From positions 1 to 32,185 of the forward strand of contig JAKLZA010000317.1 in NCBI GenBank assembly GCA_030704615.1: a stretch of DNA of 32,185 bases, given 5' to 3'. The stretch comes from Takakia lepidozioides. Its lineage: Eukaryota; Streptophyta; Takakiopsida; Takakiales; Takakiaceae. A model generated the notes under the pieces. That model made no database searches and was not told the DNA's origin. It worked only from the letters and a program-made list of their open reading frames with translations. Position numbers and translations under genes: made by a program. Positions 18,625-29,432 of this stretch are shown here, piece by piece (the first letter of the stretch is position 1; every line of letters begins with the position of its first letter).

Positions 18625-18968
18625 CTGTCTACGGAAGATGTGGAAAATGGTGAAGTGCGAAGACGGTACTATCAAGCCCGACAGTGAAGCTTGATCAAGC
18701 AGTCAAGATAGCAAACAGCCTGTGGGCCATGGGGAAGGCTTGAGGTTGGGGCAAATCGAGGATGTAGAGAGTCAAGAACAACTCGCAAGCAAGGTGCAAG
18801 AAGAGTTGTTCTTCTTTTATTGTTTCTTTGCGGGAGTATAACAACTCTTGGGGAGCGAGGATGCACGCCATGGCAGCAAGAAGCATAGCTCCCAAATGGG
18901 AGAAAGAAGGACTGGTAGAGGAGGGATAGTGACTCCTCTCTACCCATGGTGTACTCAGATCGCTGAAA

Positions 18969-19676
18969 ATGGAGGGGCCTGGCCGAACACACCCGAGCAT
19001 CACCAAAAGACATCATCTCATGTCAGCAGCCACAGAGTGGAGTGCATCTGGAGGGAGGCGAAAACGGAGCCAACCACGAGTTCCAAGAAGACACCAAGTC
19101 CGATCAGAACCCGAGATCTCTCAATCACATACAGTGGAGGAGCACATGGACCACGAGATAAGGCAATACCAAACGGAGCCGGGAGGACCTGTCTCTCAAC
19201 TCGAGCGGCAGCGGGCGGCATTTTCTGCCTGTCTTTACAAACTTAGCGTTCGCTCAAGAGAAGCGGGCTGCCCCCTGATCAACCTTTACAACACCACAGA
19301 TAAGTACAGGGGCATTCCCAACGTTGTGATTCCAAGGGCTATGATGAAGAACGTTAGGGAAAATGCTACAACATTTGCTATTCTCACAACAGGTTATGTG
19401 TTGAATACTTCTCGTCTTCACCTGTGGGCCAGCACGAAAGCTAAATCGCTAACATATGCTCCGCTCAACACTTACAAATTTCTGAAGGAGCAAATATGGC
19501 TGCCTATAACCACTAACCATACAGGCGCAATTGTGGCTTGCCTCTTACCAAACATGTATTTTTGTTTTTTGCTATATAATATATATATATATTCACCGCG
19601 AATGAGAATAAATTTGAGTAAATGTGAGATTCAAAGTTGCATAATGACGGAGAAAAATTTGCGCTATGTCTTTTAG
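18969..19676 (+). CDS. Unrecognised protein of the tandem unit (copy B)
   Basis: 235-codon frame from ATG at 18969, the longest version because indels in and after the TA tract (about 19560-19592) extend it across the OTU 3' end. The body is identical in sequence to copies D and E. The extra C-terminal residues are probably not coding. Confidence 0.35.
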   Translation: MEGPGRTHPSITKRHHLMSAATEWSASGGRRKRSQPRVPRRHQVRSEPEISQSHTVEEHMDHEIRQYQTEPGGPVSQLERQRAAFSACLYKLSVRSREAGCPLINLYNTTDKYRGIPNVVIPRAMMKNVRENATTFAILTTGYVLNTSRLHLWASTKAKSLTYAPLNTYKFLKEQIWLPITTNHTGAIVACLLPNMYFCFLLYNIYIYSPRMRINLSKCEIQSCIMTEKNLRYVF

Positions 19677-20381
19677 AGTGGACGACGGAAACTCGACCAT
19701 CAAATTGAACATGTGTTCATCATGAGTTGGTAGCCATTGAAAACGACGTGTTTTCGGGGTTACATTGGTGTTGTTCATAATTATCATTTTGTTGTCGACC
19801 CCTTTTTTTAGTGACATATTGTGATATCAAAGAAGGTTGTACCGATATTGCAAATCCCGAAATTGAAAGCGATTGAGAATTTGAAATCGAGGTCACGGCA
19901 TAACAATTTGAAGTGCAATGAGTTCTTTTCAAATAATAGGTTTCAAAGTGCCCACTCTTCGTAGCGTGTCTATCGTCATAAAGTATTGGAGAGGGGTATG
20001 CGCAACAATTGATTCACCCACAGAAATATTATTCTTTTATTTACTCGAGACCATACCGAATGGGTCTTTGTAAATAATTTGCTAACAAAAAAATGGCACG
20101 ATTATCACCTTCTAAACCTCCACAAACAACATTTTGGACATTTGTTGAACAAATTCATCAATTGTGCGAACACCATGTAACTCATATAGGGCGTCCAAGA
20201 AAAGTGGATTTGAATCATTTCGGCCACCTCATCAGTGGGGCAATTGTAAAGTTTGCATAAAATGTTTCAAGGTTTGACGACGGAGATCTGTAGATGATAT
20301 TTCAAAATGCAGCAAATAAGCAACTGAATCAAATAAACAGTCTTCAACAACATAATGGTAATCGTGTACACGATGCAAATT
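19593..20381 (-). pseudogene. OTU-like protease, copy B, frameshifted
   Basis: Same gene with several one-base losses and gains, for example around 19780-19800, 19910-19935, 20010-20060 and 20175-20245. The tail segment (RRFQWLPTHDEHMFNLM) is open at the 3' end. It is in the right part of unit 2. Confidence 0.5.
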
Positions 20382-21074
20382 CTGATATTGTAATATTAAG
20401 TCTATCTATGTATCCATTATTAAGAGAGTAAATTAGATATAAAAATAAGGTTGTAAAAAAACTGAATTTAAGGTTCAAGTTGTATTATAACAGAAAATAA
20501 TATTAATGGAGGTTGGCCAGATTAGATAGATTTTGAAATCTTATAAGAACACAAACAAGCAATGTACAAGGCAATGAAACGTCGAATAAAGAGTTGCTAA
20601 ACATTAATAATAGTACATTATATGTTTTGATGAATTAAATTTCCATAGATATGTAGTAGATAAATCTGAATTGAAAAATTAAGTGAGAGACTGGCTGATT
20701 AACTGAGGAACTGGCTGAAAATGTAGCTAAACAAAAGGCTGAAGTTTGTAAATGAAAGAACACACAAAATGGCACAATATTGTCAAAGTACTCATATATT
20801 GCAACCATAACCACACACAACTCACAAAAATGGATTAATAAAATCCATCATGTTGTGTGGGCTCTATTGTCATGGTAAGAACTACTTTGACGAAGTAGAG
20901 ATGCTCAGGAAAAATGCTTCACATATGAAGCAGCACCATGAAACCAAATAGCCTATAGATGTAGGAAGTCCAAGTTTAATCCGAGGAAATCCGAGCATAC
21001 ACTAAACTATTGTAAAGGTTTATACACCTGAAAGCACCCTCTAGTCTAGCATGCTCTTGAATGCAGCAAAAGAA

Positions 21075-22329
21075 CTATGCTGCATGTTCTTCAAATCCAA
21101 CCAAATCCCCCACAGGGTTCAAAGAAAACCGTCCCACATGACGCACGCTAGAGAACGCCTCGATGATGGAAAGTCCTGTCTGTTCTATGAGCATTTTTCA
21201 TATCTTCTTCCTCGATCATGCCCACTATGGCCTCCACCCAATCTGAATTGACATACACCTGCACAATCCCATCCACACCCTGAATGCTACCAGCTATGCA
21301 AACATGAAGGGCACAGTGACTTGCTGTTTTGCAAGCATTACAAAAGAACAAGTCGTCATCCTGACGTGCTATGTCCTCGAGGCCACATGTGGCACACACT
21401 CGTTTGAAGGGTGGAGTGGAAGGCGAGGTGATGTAAAAATCCCCAAAGGTGTAGAGATGAGAAGATAATGCAATTGCAAACAAATAGAAGAGAGGAGAAA
21501 CCTTGAAAATAAAAAAAATCATTACCTATGTAGCTATGCCATGTCCTCCATGGGCTGTTTGGGCATTATGCACTCGCTGCAAAGCGGCACATGGGTCATC
21601 ATGCAAAACAGAGCGAAAATGGTACAAGGGAGTGTGACCAGCCGCATGTCACCGCTCTGAGTTGCCCCAATGTTTTTGAAAATTGCATATGTAGCACCTC
21701 CCCTACGAAACTGCTGGACTAACCGCTCATATTCTGCATGGAACGCTGGCAGAAAACTGACCTCCATACACTCAAACAATACCATTATACTCTCCATAAT
21801 AAGTTTAAAATAGCATAACAAAGAAAAGGCGAAAAGCAAACAAATGGTAAGAGACTTACAATCTGAACATCCAGCTGAAAGGCCCCATCCGCCACTGTCA
21901 GCTCGAAACGCTGTTCCCACCTGACCACGTACTCCTATAACCACCACAAGCATTAGTGGCGGTAGCAAACTTCTCATGGAATCGTTTTTGAGAAAGCACT
22001 GATGGTGTCTTTGCAAAAGAAGTTGAGTATTGGAGGGCTCTGAAATGGTGCTATGACCTGCACAAGGGTGACGGAGGTAATCTTCAAACAGTACAACCAA
22101 ATCACCTCTCTCGAACTTAAGCTTAGGACGCACGGAGAAATTCTCCAAGCGCACATAAGCGCCTTTGCAGAACTTCTCTGAGTGTGTTTGGACCAATGAC
22201 CCCGAACACAGTAACATTGACCGTTGTGAAACCAAGCCTATCTGTGAGATCACAATGCAAATAGGACCATGTGCTGGGAGACTCCTGAATAGAGGGCTTG
22301 TTCACATTGCCATACCTACTCAAATCAAC
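21075..22329 (-). pseudogene. OB-fold / zinc-ribbon protein, copy C, frameshifted
   Basis: Same gene as copies D and E but with several one-base indels: extra C at about 22200, extra A at about 22096, extra T at about 21986, extra C at about 21917 and changes around 21180-21200. The zinc-ribbon motif (CATCG ... CNAC) is intact. Most shifts are in homopolymers, so they may be assembly errors. Confidence 0.55.
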
Positions 22330-23148
22330 CTAGAGCAATGGGAAAAAAAAAGACTTCGCGTGCCCGGAGGGCTCCAAGAAACGTTGACGCCGTAGCTGTG
22401 TAGGACTTAGCCATTTCAACTTCTTCTCTAATGCGCCCGCTAGATAGCTAAGTTAGGCCAACCACTATCAAGAACTGCAAAGTGGTAGGCTTCTTGATTA
22501 TTTTCTTTGACAACCCGATATTTTAGTATGACTAAACAGAGTGGCAGAACCCATCGTGACTGCTCCCTGTGGGAGTGGCCGAGACATAGAATCGGCGCCA
22601 TTGTACTTCCAAACAACAGAGCGTGTGCGAAAGGCGCAGAGGAAGGAGAAGATGCTGATGAGCGCTTCCAGGGGAACAGTTGGAAAACACCTGGTAAACT
22701 ACAAGCGAACTTAGTTGAGGAGGAAAGGATACGTGACACAGCCCGACAATCGCCCTCCATCGCTGCCGGATCTAAAAAAGAACACATTGAAGCCAGAGCT
22801 GTCTACGGAAGATGTGGAAAATGGTGAACGTGGCGAAGACGGTACTATCAAGCCCGACAGTGAAGCTTGATCAAGCAGTCAGATAGCAAACAGCCTGTCG
22901 GGCCATGGGGAAGGCTTGAGGTTGGGGCAAATCGAGGATGTAGAGAGTCAAGAACAACTCGCAAGCAAGGTGCAAGAAGAGTTGTTCTTCTTTTTATTGT
23001 TTTCTTTGCGGGAGTATAATACAACTCTTGGGGAGCGAGGATGCACGCCATGGCAGCAAGAAGCATAGCTCCCAAATGGGAGAAAGAAGGACTGGTAGAG
23101 GAGGGATAGTGACTCCTCTCTACCCATGGTGTACTCAGATCGCTGAAA

Positions 23149-23770
23149 ATGGAGGGGCCTGGCCGAACACACCCGAGCATCACCAAAAGACATCATCTAT
23201 CTCATGTCAGCAGCCACAGAGTGGAGTGCATCTGGAGGGAGGCGAAAACGGAGCCAAACCACGAGTTCCAAGAAGACACCAAGTCCGATCAGAACCCGAG
23301 ATCTCTCAATCACATACAGTGGAGGAGCACATGGACCACGAGATAAGGCAATACCAAACGGAGCCGGGAGGACCTGTCTCTCAACTCGAGCGGCAGCGGG
23401 CGGCATTTTTCTGCCTGTCTTTACAAACTTAGCGTTCGCTCAAGAGAAGCGGGCTGCCCCCTGATCAACCTTTACAACACCACAGATAAGTACAGGGGCA
23501 TTCCCAACGTTGTGATTCCAAGGGCTATGATGAAGAACGTTAGGGAAAATGCTACAACATTTGCTATTCTCACAACAGGTTTGTGTTGAATACTTCTCGT
23601 CTTCACCTGTGGGCCAGCACGAAAGCTAAATCGCTAACATGCTCCGCTCAACACTTACAAATTTCTGAAGGAGCAAATATGGCTGCCTATAACCACTAAC
23701 CATACAGGCGCAATTGTGGCTTGCCTCTTACCAAACATGTATTTTGTTTTTGCTATATATAATATATATA
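23149..23770 (+). pseudogene. Unrecognised protein of the tandem unit (copy C), frameshifted
   Basis: Matches copies D and E but has a 4-base duplication (tcta) near 23195-23200, an extra A near 23256, an extra T near 23409 and small deletions near 23580 and 23640. No long frame survives. Confidence 0.35.
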
Positions 23771-23775
23771 TATAT

Positions 23776-24570
23776 TCACCGCGAATGAGAATAAATTTGA
23801 GTAAATGTGAGATTCAAAGTTGCATAATGACAAGAGAAAATTTGCGCTATGTCTTTTAGAGTGGACGACGGAAACTCGACCATCAAATTGAACATGTGTT
23901 CATCATGAGTTGGTAGCCATTGAAAACGACGTGTTTTTCGGGGTTACATTGGTGTTGTTCATAATATCATTTTGTTGTCGACCCCTTTTTTTAGTGACAT
24001 ATTGTGATATCAAAGAAGGTTGTACCGATATTGCAAATCCCGAAATTGAAAGCGATTGAGAATTTGAAATCGAGGTCAACGGCATAACATTTGAAGTGCA
24101 ATGAGTTCTTTTTCAAAATAATAGGTTCAAAGTGCCCACTCTTCGTAGCGTGTCTATCGTCATAAAGTAGTTGGAGAGGGGTATGCGCAACAAATTGATC
24201 ACCCACAGAAAATATTATTCTTTTATTTACTCGAGACCATAACCGAAATGGGTCTTTGTAAATAATTTGCTAAACAAAAAATGGCACGATTATCACCTTC
24301 TAAACCTCCACAAACAACATTTTTGGACATTTGTTGAACAAATTCATCAATTGTGCGAACACCATGTAACTCATAGAGGGCGTCCCAAGAAAAGTGGATT
24401 TGAATCATTTCGGCCACCTCATCAGTGGGCAATTGTAAAGTTTGCATAAAATGTTTCAAGGTTTGACGACGGAGATCTGTAGATGATATTTCAAAATGCA
24501 GCAAATAAGCAACTGAATCAAATAAACAGTCTTCAACAACATAATGGTAATCGTGTACACGATGCAAATT
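23776..24570 (-). pseudogene. OTU-like protease, copy C, frameshifted
   Basis: The nucleophile box and CGGLEGDN box are open from 24567 to 24223. An extra A at about 24247 shifts the frame after RPI, and another indel near 24115 separates the His-box segment from the tail. Here the strand after RPI reads SVMVSSK, closer to the usual OTU pattern than the intact-looking copy D, so it is not certain which copy carries the error. Confidence 0.5.
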
Positions 24571-25247
24571 CTGATATTGTAATATTAAGTCTATCTATGT
24601 ATCCATTATTAAGAGAGTAAATTAGATATAAAAATAAGGTTGTAAAAAAACTGAATTAAGGTTCAAGTTGTATTATAACAGAAAATAATATTAATGGAGG
24701 TTGGCCAGATTAGATAGATTTTGAAAATCTTATAAGAACACAAACAAGCAATGTACAAGGCAATGAAACGTCGAATAAAGAGTTGCTAAACAATAATAAT
24801 AGTACATTAATATTTTGATGAATTAAATTTCATAGATATTGTAGTAGATAAATCTGAATTGAAAAATTAAGTGAGAGACTGGCTGATTAACTGAGGAACT
24901 GGCTGAAAATGTAGCTGTAAACAAAAAGGCTGAAGTTTGTAAAATTGAATGGCACAATACAAAGTAAATATTGCAACCATAAACCACACACAACTCACAA
25001 AAATGGATTAATAAAATCCAATCATGTTGTGTGGGCTCTATTGTCATGGTAAGAACTACTTTGACGAAGTAGAGATGCTCAGGAAAATGCTTCACATATG
25101 AAGCAGCACCATGAAACCAAATAGCCTATAGATGTAGGAAGTCCAAGTTAATCCGAGGAAATCCGAGCATACACTAAACTATTGTAAAGGTTGATACACC
25201 TGAAAGCAGCCCTCTAGTCTAGCATGCTCTTGAATGCAGCAAAAGAA

Positions 25248-26500
25248 CTATGCTGCATGTTCTTCAAATCCAACCAAATCCCCCACAGGGTTCAAAGAAA
25301 ACCGTCCCACATGACGCACGCTAGAGAACGCCTCGATGATGGAAAGTCTGTCTGTTCTATGAGCATTTTTCAGATCTTCCTCGATCATGCCCACTATGGC
25401 CTCCACCCAATCTGAATTGACATACACCTGCACAATCCCATCCACACCCTGAATGCTACCAGCTATGCAAACATGAAGGGCACAGTGACTTGCTGTTTTG
25501 CAAGCATTACAAAAGAACAAGTCGTCATCCTGACGTGCTATGTCCTCGAGGCCACATGTGGCACACACTCGTTTGAAGGGTGGAGTGGAAGGCGAGGTGA
25601 TGTAAAAAATCCCCAAAGGTGTTAGAGATGAGAAGATAATGCAATTGCAAAACAAATAGAAAGAGGAGAAACCTTGAAAATAAAAATAAATCATTACCTA
25701 TGTAGCTATGCCATGTCCTCCATGGGCTGTTTGGGCATTATGCACTCGCTGCAAAGCGGCACATGTGTCATCATGCAAAACATGAGCGAAAATGGTACAA
25801 GGGAGTGTGACCAGCCGCATGTCACCGCTCTGAGTTGCCCCAATGTTTTTGAAAATTGCATATGTAGTAGCACCTCCCCTACGAAACTGCTGGACTAACC
25901 GCTCATATTCTGCATGGAACGCTGGCAGAAAACTGACCTCCATACACTCAAACAATACCATTACTACTCCATAATAAGTTTAAAATAGCATAACAAAGAA
26001 AAGGCGAAAAGCAAACAAATGGTAAGAGACTTACAATCTGAACATCCAGCTGAAAAGGCCCCATCCGCCACTGTCAGCTCGAAACGCTGTTCCACCTGAC
26101 CACGTACTCCTATAACCACCACAGCATTAGTGGCGGTAGCAAACTTCTCATGGAATCGTTTTGAGAAAGCACTGATGGTGTCTTTGCAAAAGAAGTTGAG
26201 TATTGGAGGGCTCTGAAATGGTGCTATGACCTGCACAAGGGTGACGGAGGTAATCTTCAAACAGTACACCAAATCACCTCTCTCGAACTTAAGCTTAGGA
26301 CGCACGGAGAAATTCTCCAAGCGCACATAAGCGCCTTTGCAGAACTTCTCTGAGTGTGTTTGGACCAATGACCCGAACACAGTAACATTGACCGTTGTGA
26401 AACCAAGCCTATCTGTGAGATCACAATGCAAATAGGACCATGTGCTGGGAGACTCCTGAATAGAGGGCTTGTTCACATTGCCATACCTACTCAAATCAAC
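25248..26500 (-). CDS. OB-fold / zinc-ribbon protein, copy D
   Basis: Same structure as copy E: block 1 at 26500 to about 26035, intron with GTAAGTC donor, block 2 at about 25963-25700, zinc-ribbon block 25694-25248. One 3-base insertion adds a threonine in block 2 (GGATTYAIF). A possible 5' start is ATG at 26584 in a plant-like context (gttgaaATGGC), but it reads into an in-frame TAG just before block 1. Either an intron lies there or the gene is inactive. Confidence 0.6.
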
Positions 26501-27317
26501 CTAGAGCAATGGGAAAAAAAAAGACTTCGCGTGCCGGAGGGCTCCAAGAAAGGTTGACGCCGTAGCTGTGTAGGACTTAGCCATTTCAACTTCTTCTCTA
26601 ATGCGCCCGCTAGATAGCTAAGTTAGGCCAACCACTATCAAGAACTGCAAAGTGGTAGGCTTCTTGATTATTTCTTTGACAACCCGATATTTTAGTTATG
26701 ACTAAACAGAGTGGCAGAACCCATCGTGACTGCTCCCTGTGGGAGTGGCCGAGACATAGAATCGGCGCCATTGTACTTCCAAACAACAGAGCGTGTGCGA
26801 AAGGCGCAGAGGAAGGAGAAGATGCTGATGAGCGCTTCCAGGGGAACAGTTGGAAAACACCTGGTAAACTACAAGCGAACTTAGTTGAGGAGGAAAGGAT
26901 ACGTGACACAGCCCGACAATCGGCCCTCCATCGCTGCCGGATCTAAAAAGAACACATTGAAGCCAGAGCTGTCTACGGAAGATGTGGAAAATGGTGAACG
27001 TGGCGAAGACGGTACTATCAAGCCCGACAGTGAAGCTTGATCAAGCAGTCAAGATAGCAAACAGCCTGTCGGGCCATGGGGAAGGCTTGAGGTTGGGGCA
27101 AATCGAGGATGTAGAGAGTCAAGAACAACTCGCAAGCAAGGTGCAAGAAGAGTTGTTCTTCTTTTATTGTTTCTTTGCGGGAGTATAATACAACTCTTGG
27201 GGAGCGAGGATGCACGCCATGGCAGCAAGAAGCATAGCTCCCAAATGGGAGAAAGAAGGACTGGTAGAGGAGGGATAGTGACTCCTCTCTACCCATGGTG
27301 TACTCAGATCGCTGAAA

Positions 27318-27953
27318 ATGGAGGGGCCTGGCCGAACACACCCGAGCATCACCAAAAGACATCATCTCATGTCAGCAGCCACAGAGTGGAGTGCATCTGG
27401 AGGGAGGCGAAAACGGAGCCAACCACGAGTTCCAAGAAGACACCAAGTCCGATCAGAACCCGAGATCTCTCAATCACATACAGTGGAGGAGCACATGGAC
27501 CACGAGATAAGGCAATACCAAACGGAGCCGGGAGGACCTGTCTCTCAACTCGAGCGGCAGCGGGCGGCATTTTCTGCCTGTCTTTACAAACTTAGCGTTC
27601 GCTCAAGAGAAGCGGGCTGCCCCCTGATCAACCTTTACAACACCACAGATAAGTACAGGGGCATTCCCAACGTTGTGATTCCAAGGGCTATGATGAAGAA
27701 CGTTAGGGAAAATGCTACAACATTTGCTATTCTCACAACAGGTTATGTGTTGAATACTTCTCGTCTTCACCTGTGGGCCAGCACGAAAGCTAAATCGCTA
27801 ACATATGCTCCGCTCAACACTTACAAATTTCTGAAGGAGCAAATATGGCTGCCTATAACCACTAACCATACAGGCGCAATTGTGGCTTGCCTCTTACCAA
27901 ACATGTATTTTGTTTTTGCTATATATATATATATATATATTCACCGCGAATGA
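27318..27953 (+). CDS. Unrecognised protein of the tandem unit (copy D)
   Basis: 211-codon frame, the same protein as at 31501. It differs only after the TA tract, whose length changes the C-terminal residues. That the frame passes through a variable microsatellite suggests that the real C-terminus lies before it, or that the final exon ends earlier. Confidence 0.4.
   Translation: MEGPGRTHPSITKRHHLMSAATEWSASGGRRKRSQPRVPRRHQVRSEPEISQSHTVEEHMDHEIRQYQTEPGGPVSQLERQRAAFSACLYKLSVRSREAGCPLINLYNTTDKYRGIPNVVIPRAMMKNVRENATTFAILTTGYVLNTSRLHLWASTKAKSLTYAPLNTYKFLKEQIWLPITTNHTGAIVACLLPNMYFVFAIYIYIYIHRE
27919..27940. repeat. (TA)n microsatellite between convergent genes
   Basis: Alternating AT tract whose length differs in each unit: about 2243-2262 (interrupted), 19573-19591, 23754-23775, 27919-27940 and 32102-32125. 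It separates the 3' ends of the plus-strand frame and the OTU-like gene. Confidence 0.85.
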
Positions 27954-28732
27954 GAATAAATTTGAGTAAATGTGAGATTCAAAGTTGCATAATGACAAGA
28001 GAAAATTTGCGCTATGTCTTTTAGAGTGGACGACGGAAACTCGACCATCAAATTGAACATGTGTTCATCATGAGTTGGTAGCCATTGAAAACGACGTGTT
28101 TTCGGGGTTACATTGGTGTTGTTCATAATATCATTTTGTTGTCGACCCCTTTTTTTAGTGACATATTGTGATATCAAAGAAGGTTGTACCGATATTGCAA
28201 ATCCCGAAATTGAAAGCGATTGAGAATTTGAAATCGAGGTCAACGGCATAACATTTGAAGTGCAATGAGTTCTTTTCAAAATAATAGGTTCAAAGTGCCC
28301 ACTCTTCGTAGCGTGTCTATCGTCATAAAGTAGTTGGAGAGGGGTATGCGCAACAAATTGATCACCCACAGAAAATATTATTCTTTTATTTACTCGAGAC
28401 CATAACCGAATGGGTCTTTGTAAATAATTTGCTAAACAAAAAATGGCACGATTATCACCTTCTAAACCTCCACAAACAACATTTTTGGACATTTGTTGAA
28501 CAAATTCATCAATTGTGCGAACACCATGTAACTCATAGAGGGCGTCCAAAGAAAAGTGGATTTGAATCATTTCGGCCACCTCATCAGTGGGCAATTGTAA
28601 AGTTTGCATAAAATGTTTCAAGGTTTGACGACGGAGATCTGTAGATGATATTTCAAAATGCAGCAAATAAGCAACTGAATCAAATAAACAGTCTTCAACA
28701 ACATAATGGTAATCGTGTACACGATGCAAATT
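27941..28732 (-). CDS. OTU-like cysteine protease with basic/Myb-like tail (copy D, intact), C-terminal exon
   Basis: Likely deubiquitinase-type OTU fold. From 28732 (after a possible acceptor, tatcag) the frame is open for about 263 codons. Counting from the Leu codon at 28729: nucleophile box VVEDCLFDSVAYLL with Cys14; a Leu-Arg-rich helix; a CGGLEGDNRAIFCLANYL box (around 86-103) followed by RPI; and the histidine box GHFEPII (His145). This order is the OTU layout. The usual Asp three residues before Cys is Val here, so activity is uncertain. Residues 191-197 (TKKRGRQ) are basic. Residues 211-245 (TRRFQWLPTHDEHMFNLM, then LKDIAQIF) look like a Myb/SANT helix set. Upstream exon(s) were not found. 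The gene converges with the plus-strand frame at the TA tract. Confidence 0.6.
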   Translation of the reverse strand, partial: NLHRVHDYHYVVEDCLFDSVAYLLHFEISSTDLRRQTLKHFMQTLQLPTDEVAEMIQIHFSLDALYELHGVRTIDEFVQQMSKNVVCGGLEGDNRAIFCLANYLQRPIRLWSRVNKRIIFSVGDQFVAHTPLQLLYDDRHATKSGHFEPIILKRTHCTSNVMPLTSISNSQSLSISGFAISVQPSLISQYVTKKRGRQQNDIMNNTNVTPKTRRFQWLPTHDEHMFNLMVEFPSSTLKDIAQIFSCHYATLNLTFTQIYSHSR

Positions 28733-29432
28733 CTGATATTGTAATATTAAGTCTATCTATGTATCCATTATTAAGAGAGTAAATTAGATATAAAAATAAG
28801 GTTGTAAAAAACTGAATTAAGGTTCAAGTTGTATTATAACAGAAAATAATATTAATGGAGGTTGGCCAGATTAGATAGATTTTGAAAATCTTATAAGAAC
28901 ACAAACAAGCAATGTACAAGGCAATGAAACGTCGAATAAAGAGTTGCTAAACAATAATAATAGTACATTATATGTTTTGATGAATTAAATTTCATAGATA
29001 TTGTAGTAGATAAATCTGAATTGAAAAATTAAGTGAGAGACTGGCTGATTAACTGAGGAACTGGCTGAAAATGTAGCTGTAAACAAAAAGGCTGAAGTTT
29101 GTAAAATTGAAAGAACACACAAGAATGGCACAATATTGTCAAAGTACTCATATATTGCAACCATAAACCACACACAACTCACAAAAATGGATTAATAAAA
29201 TCCAATCATGTTGTGTGGGCTCTATTGTCATGGTAAGAACTACTTTGACGAAGTAGAGATGCTCAGGAAAAATGCTTCACATATGAAGCAGCACCATGAA
29301 ACCAAATAGCCTATAGATGTAGGAAGTCCAAGTTAATCCGAGGAAATCCGAGCATACACTAAACTATTGTAAAGGTTGATACACCTGAAAGCAGCCCTCT
29401 AGTCTAGCATGCTCTTGAATGCAGCAAAAGAA
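28733..29432. other. AT-rich spacer between the OTU-like and OB-fold genes
   Basis: About 700 bases without a convincing gene. It is AT-rich, with a run of short frames broken in all copies. It contains the hairpin pair at 29240-29290 and a third inverted repeat (ATGCAGC ... GCTGCAT) around 29418-29443 that overlaps the end of the OB-fold gene. A 34-codon plus frame with Cys and His residues (MLCGLYCHGKNYFDEVEMLR) is present but has no zinc-finger spacing that I recognise. It may hold undetected upstream exons of the OTU gene. Equivalent spacers: 3064-3772, 20382-21074 and 24571-25247. Confidence 0.5.
29240..29290. other. Pair of short perfect hairpins, one per unit
   Basis: Stem 1 is CTACTT-tgacg-AAGTAG (29240-29256). 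Stem 2 is TGCTTCA-cata-TGAAGCA (29273-29290). They stand 16 bases apart. Both are unchanged at 3580-3630, 20882-20932 and 25056-25105, although the flanking sequence has indels. Function unknown. Confidence 0.6.

Larger units (their letters stand above)
18620..21503. repeat. Array unit 2, right part (after the retrotransposon)
   Basis: Starts with the duplicated cagag (18620-18624) and continues with the sequence that follows the empty site in the other units. With the left part it makes a 4170-base unit once the element and one target copy are removed. There are several one-base differences, for example in the tract just after the insertion (about 18650-18660) and in 20690-20770. Confidence 0.95.
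21504..25674. repeat. Array unit 3
   Basis: Full unit of 4171 bases. It carries many one-base indels, often in homopolymers, relative to units 4 and 5: an extra T at about 21986, an extra C at 21917, an extra A at 22096 and an extra C at 22364. About 20 bases are missing near 24945-24970. The target site is empty (cagag at 22794-22798). Confidence 0.95.
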
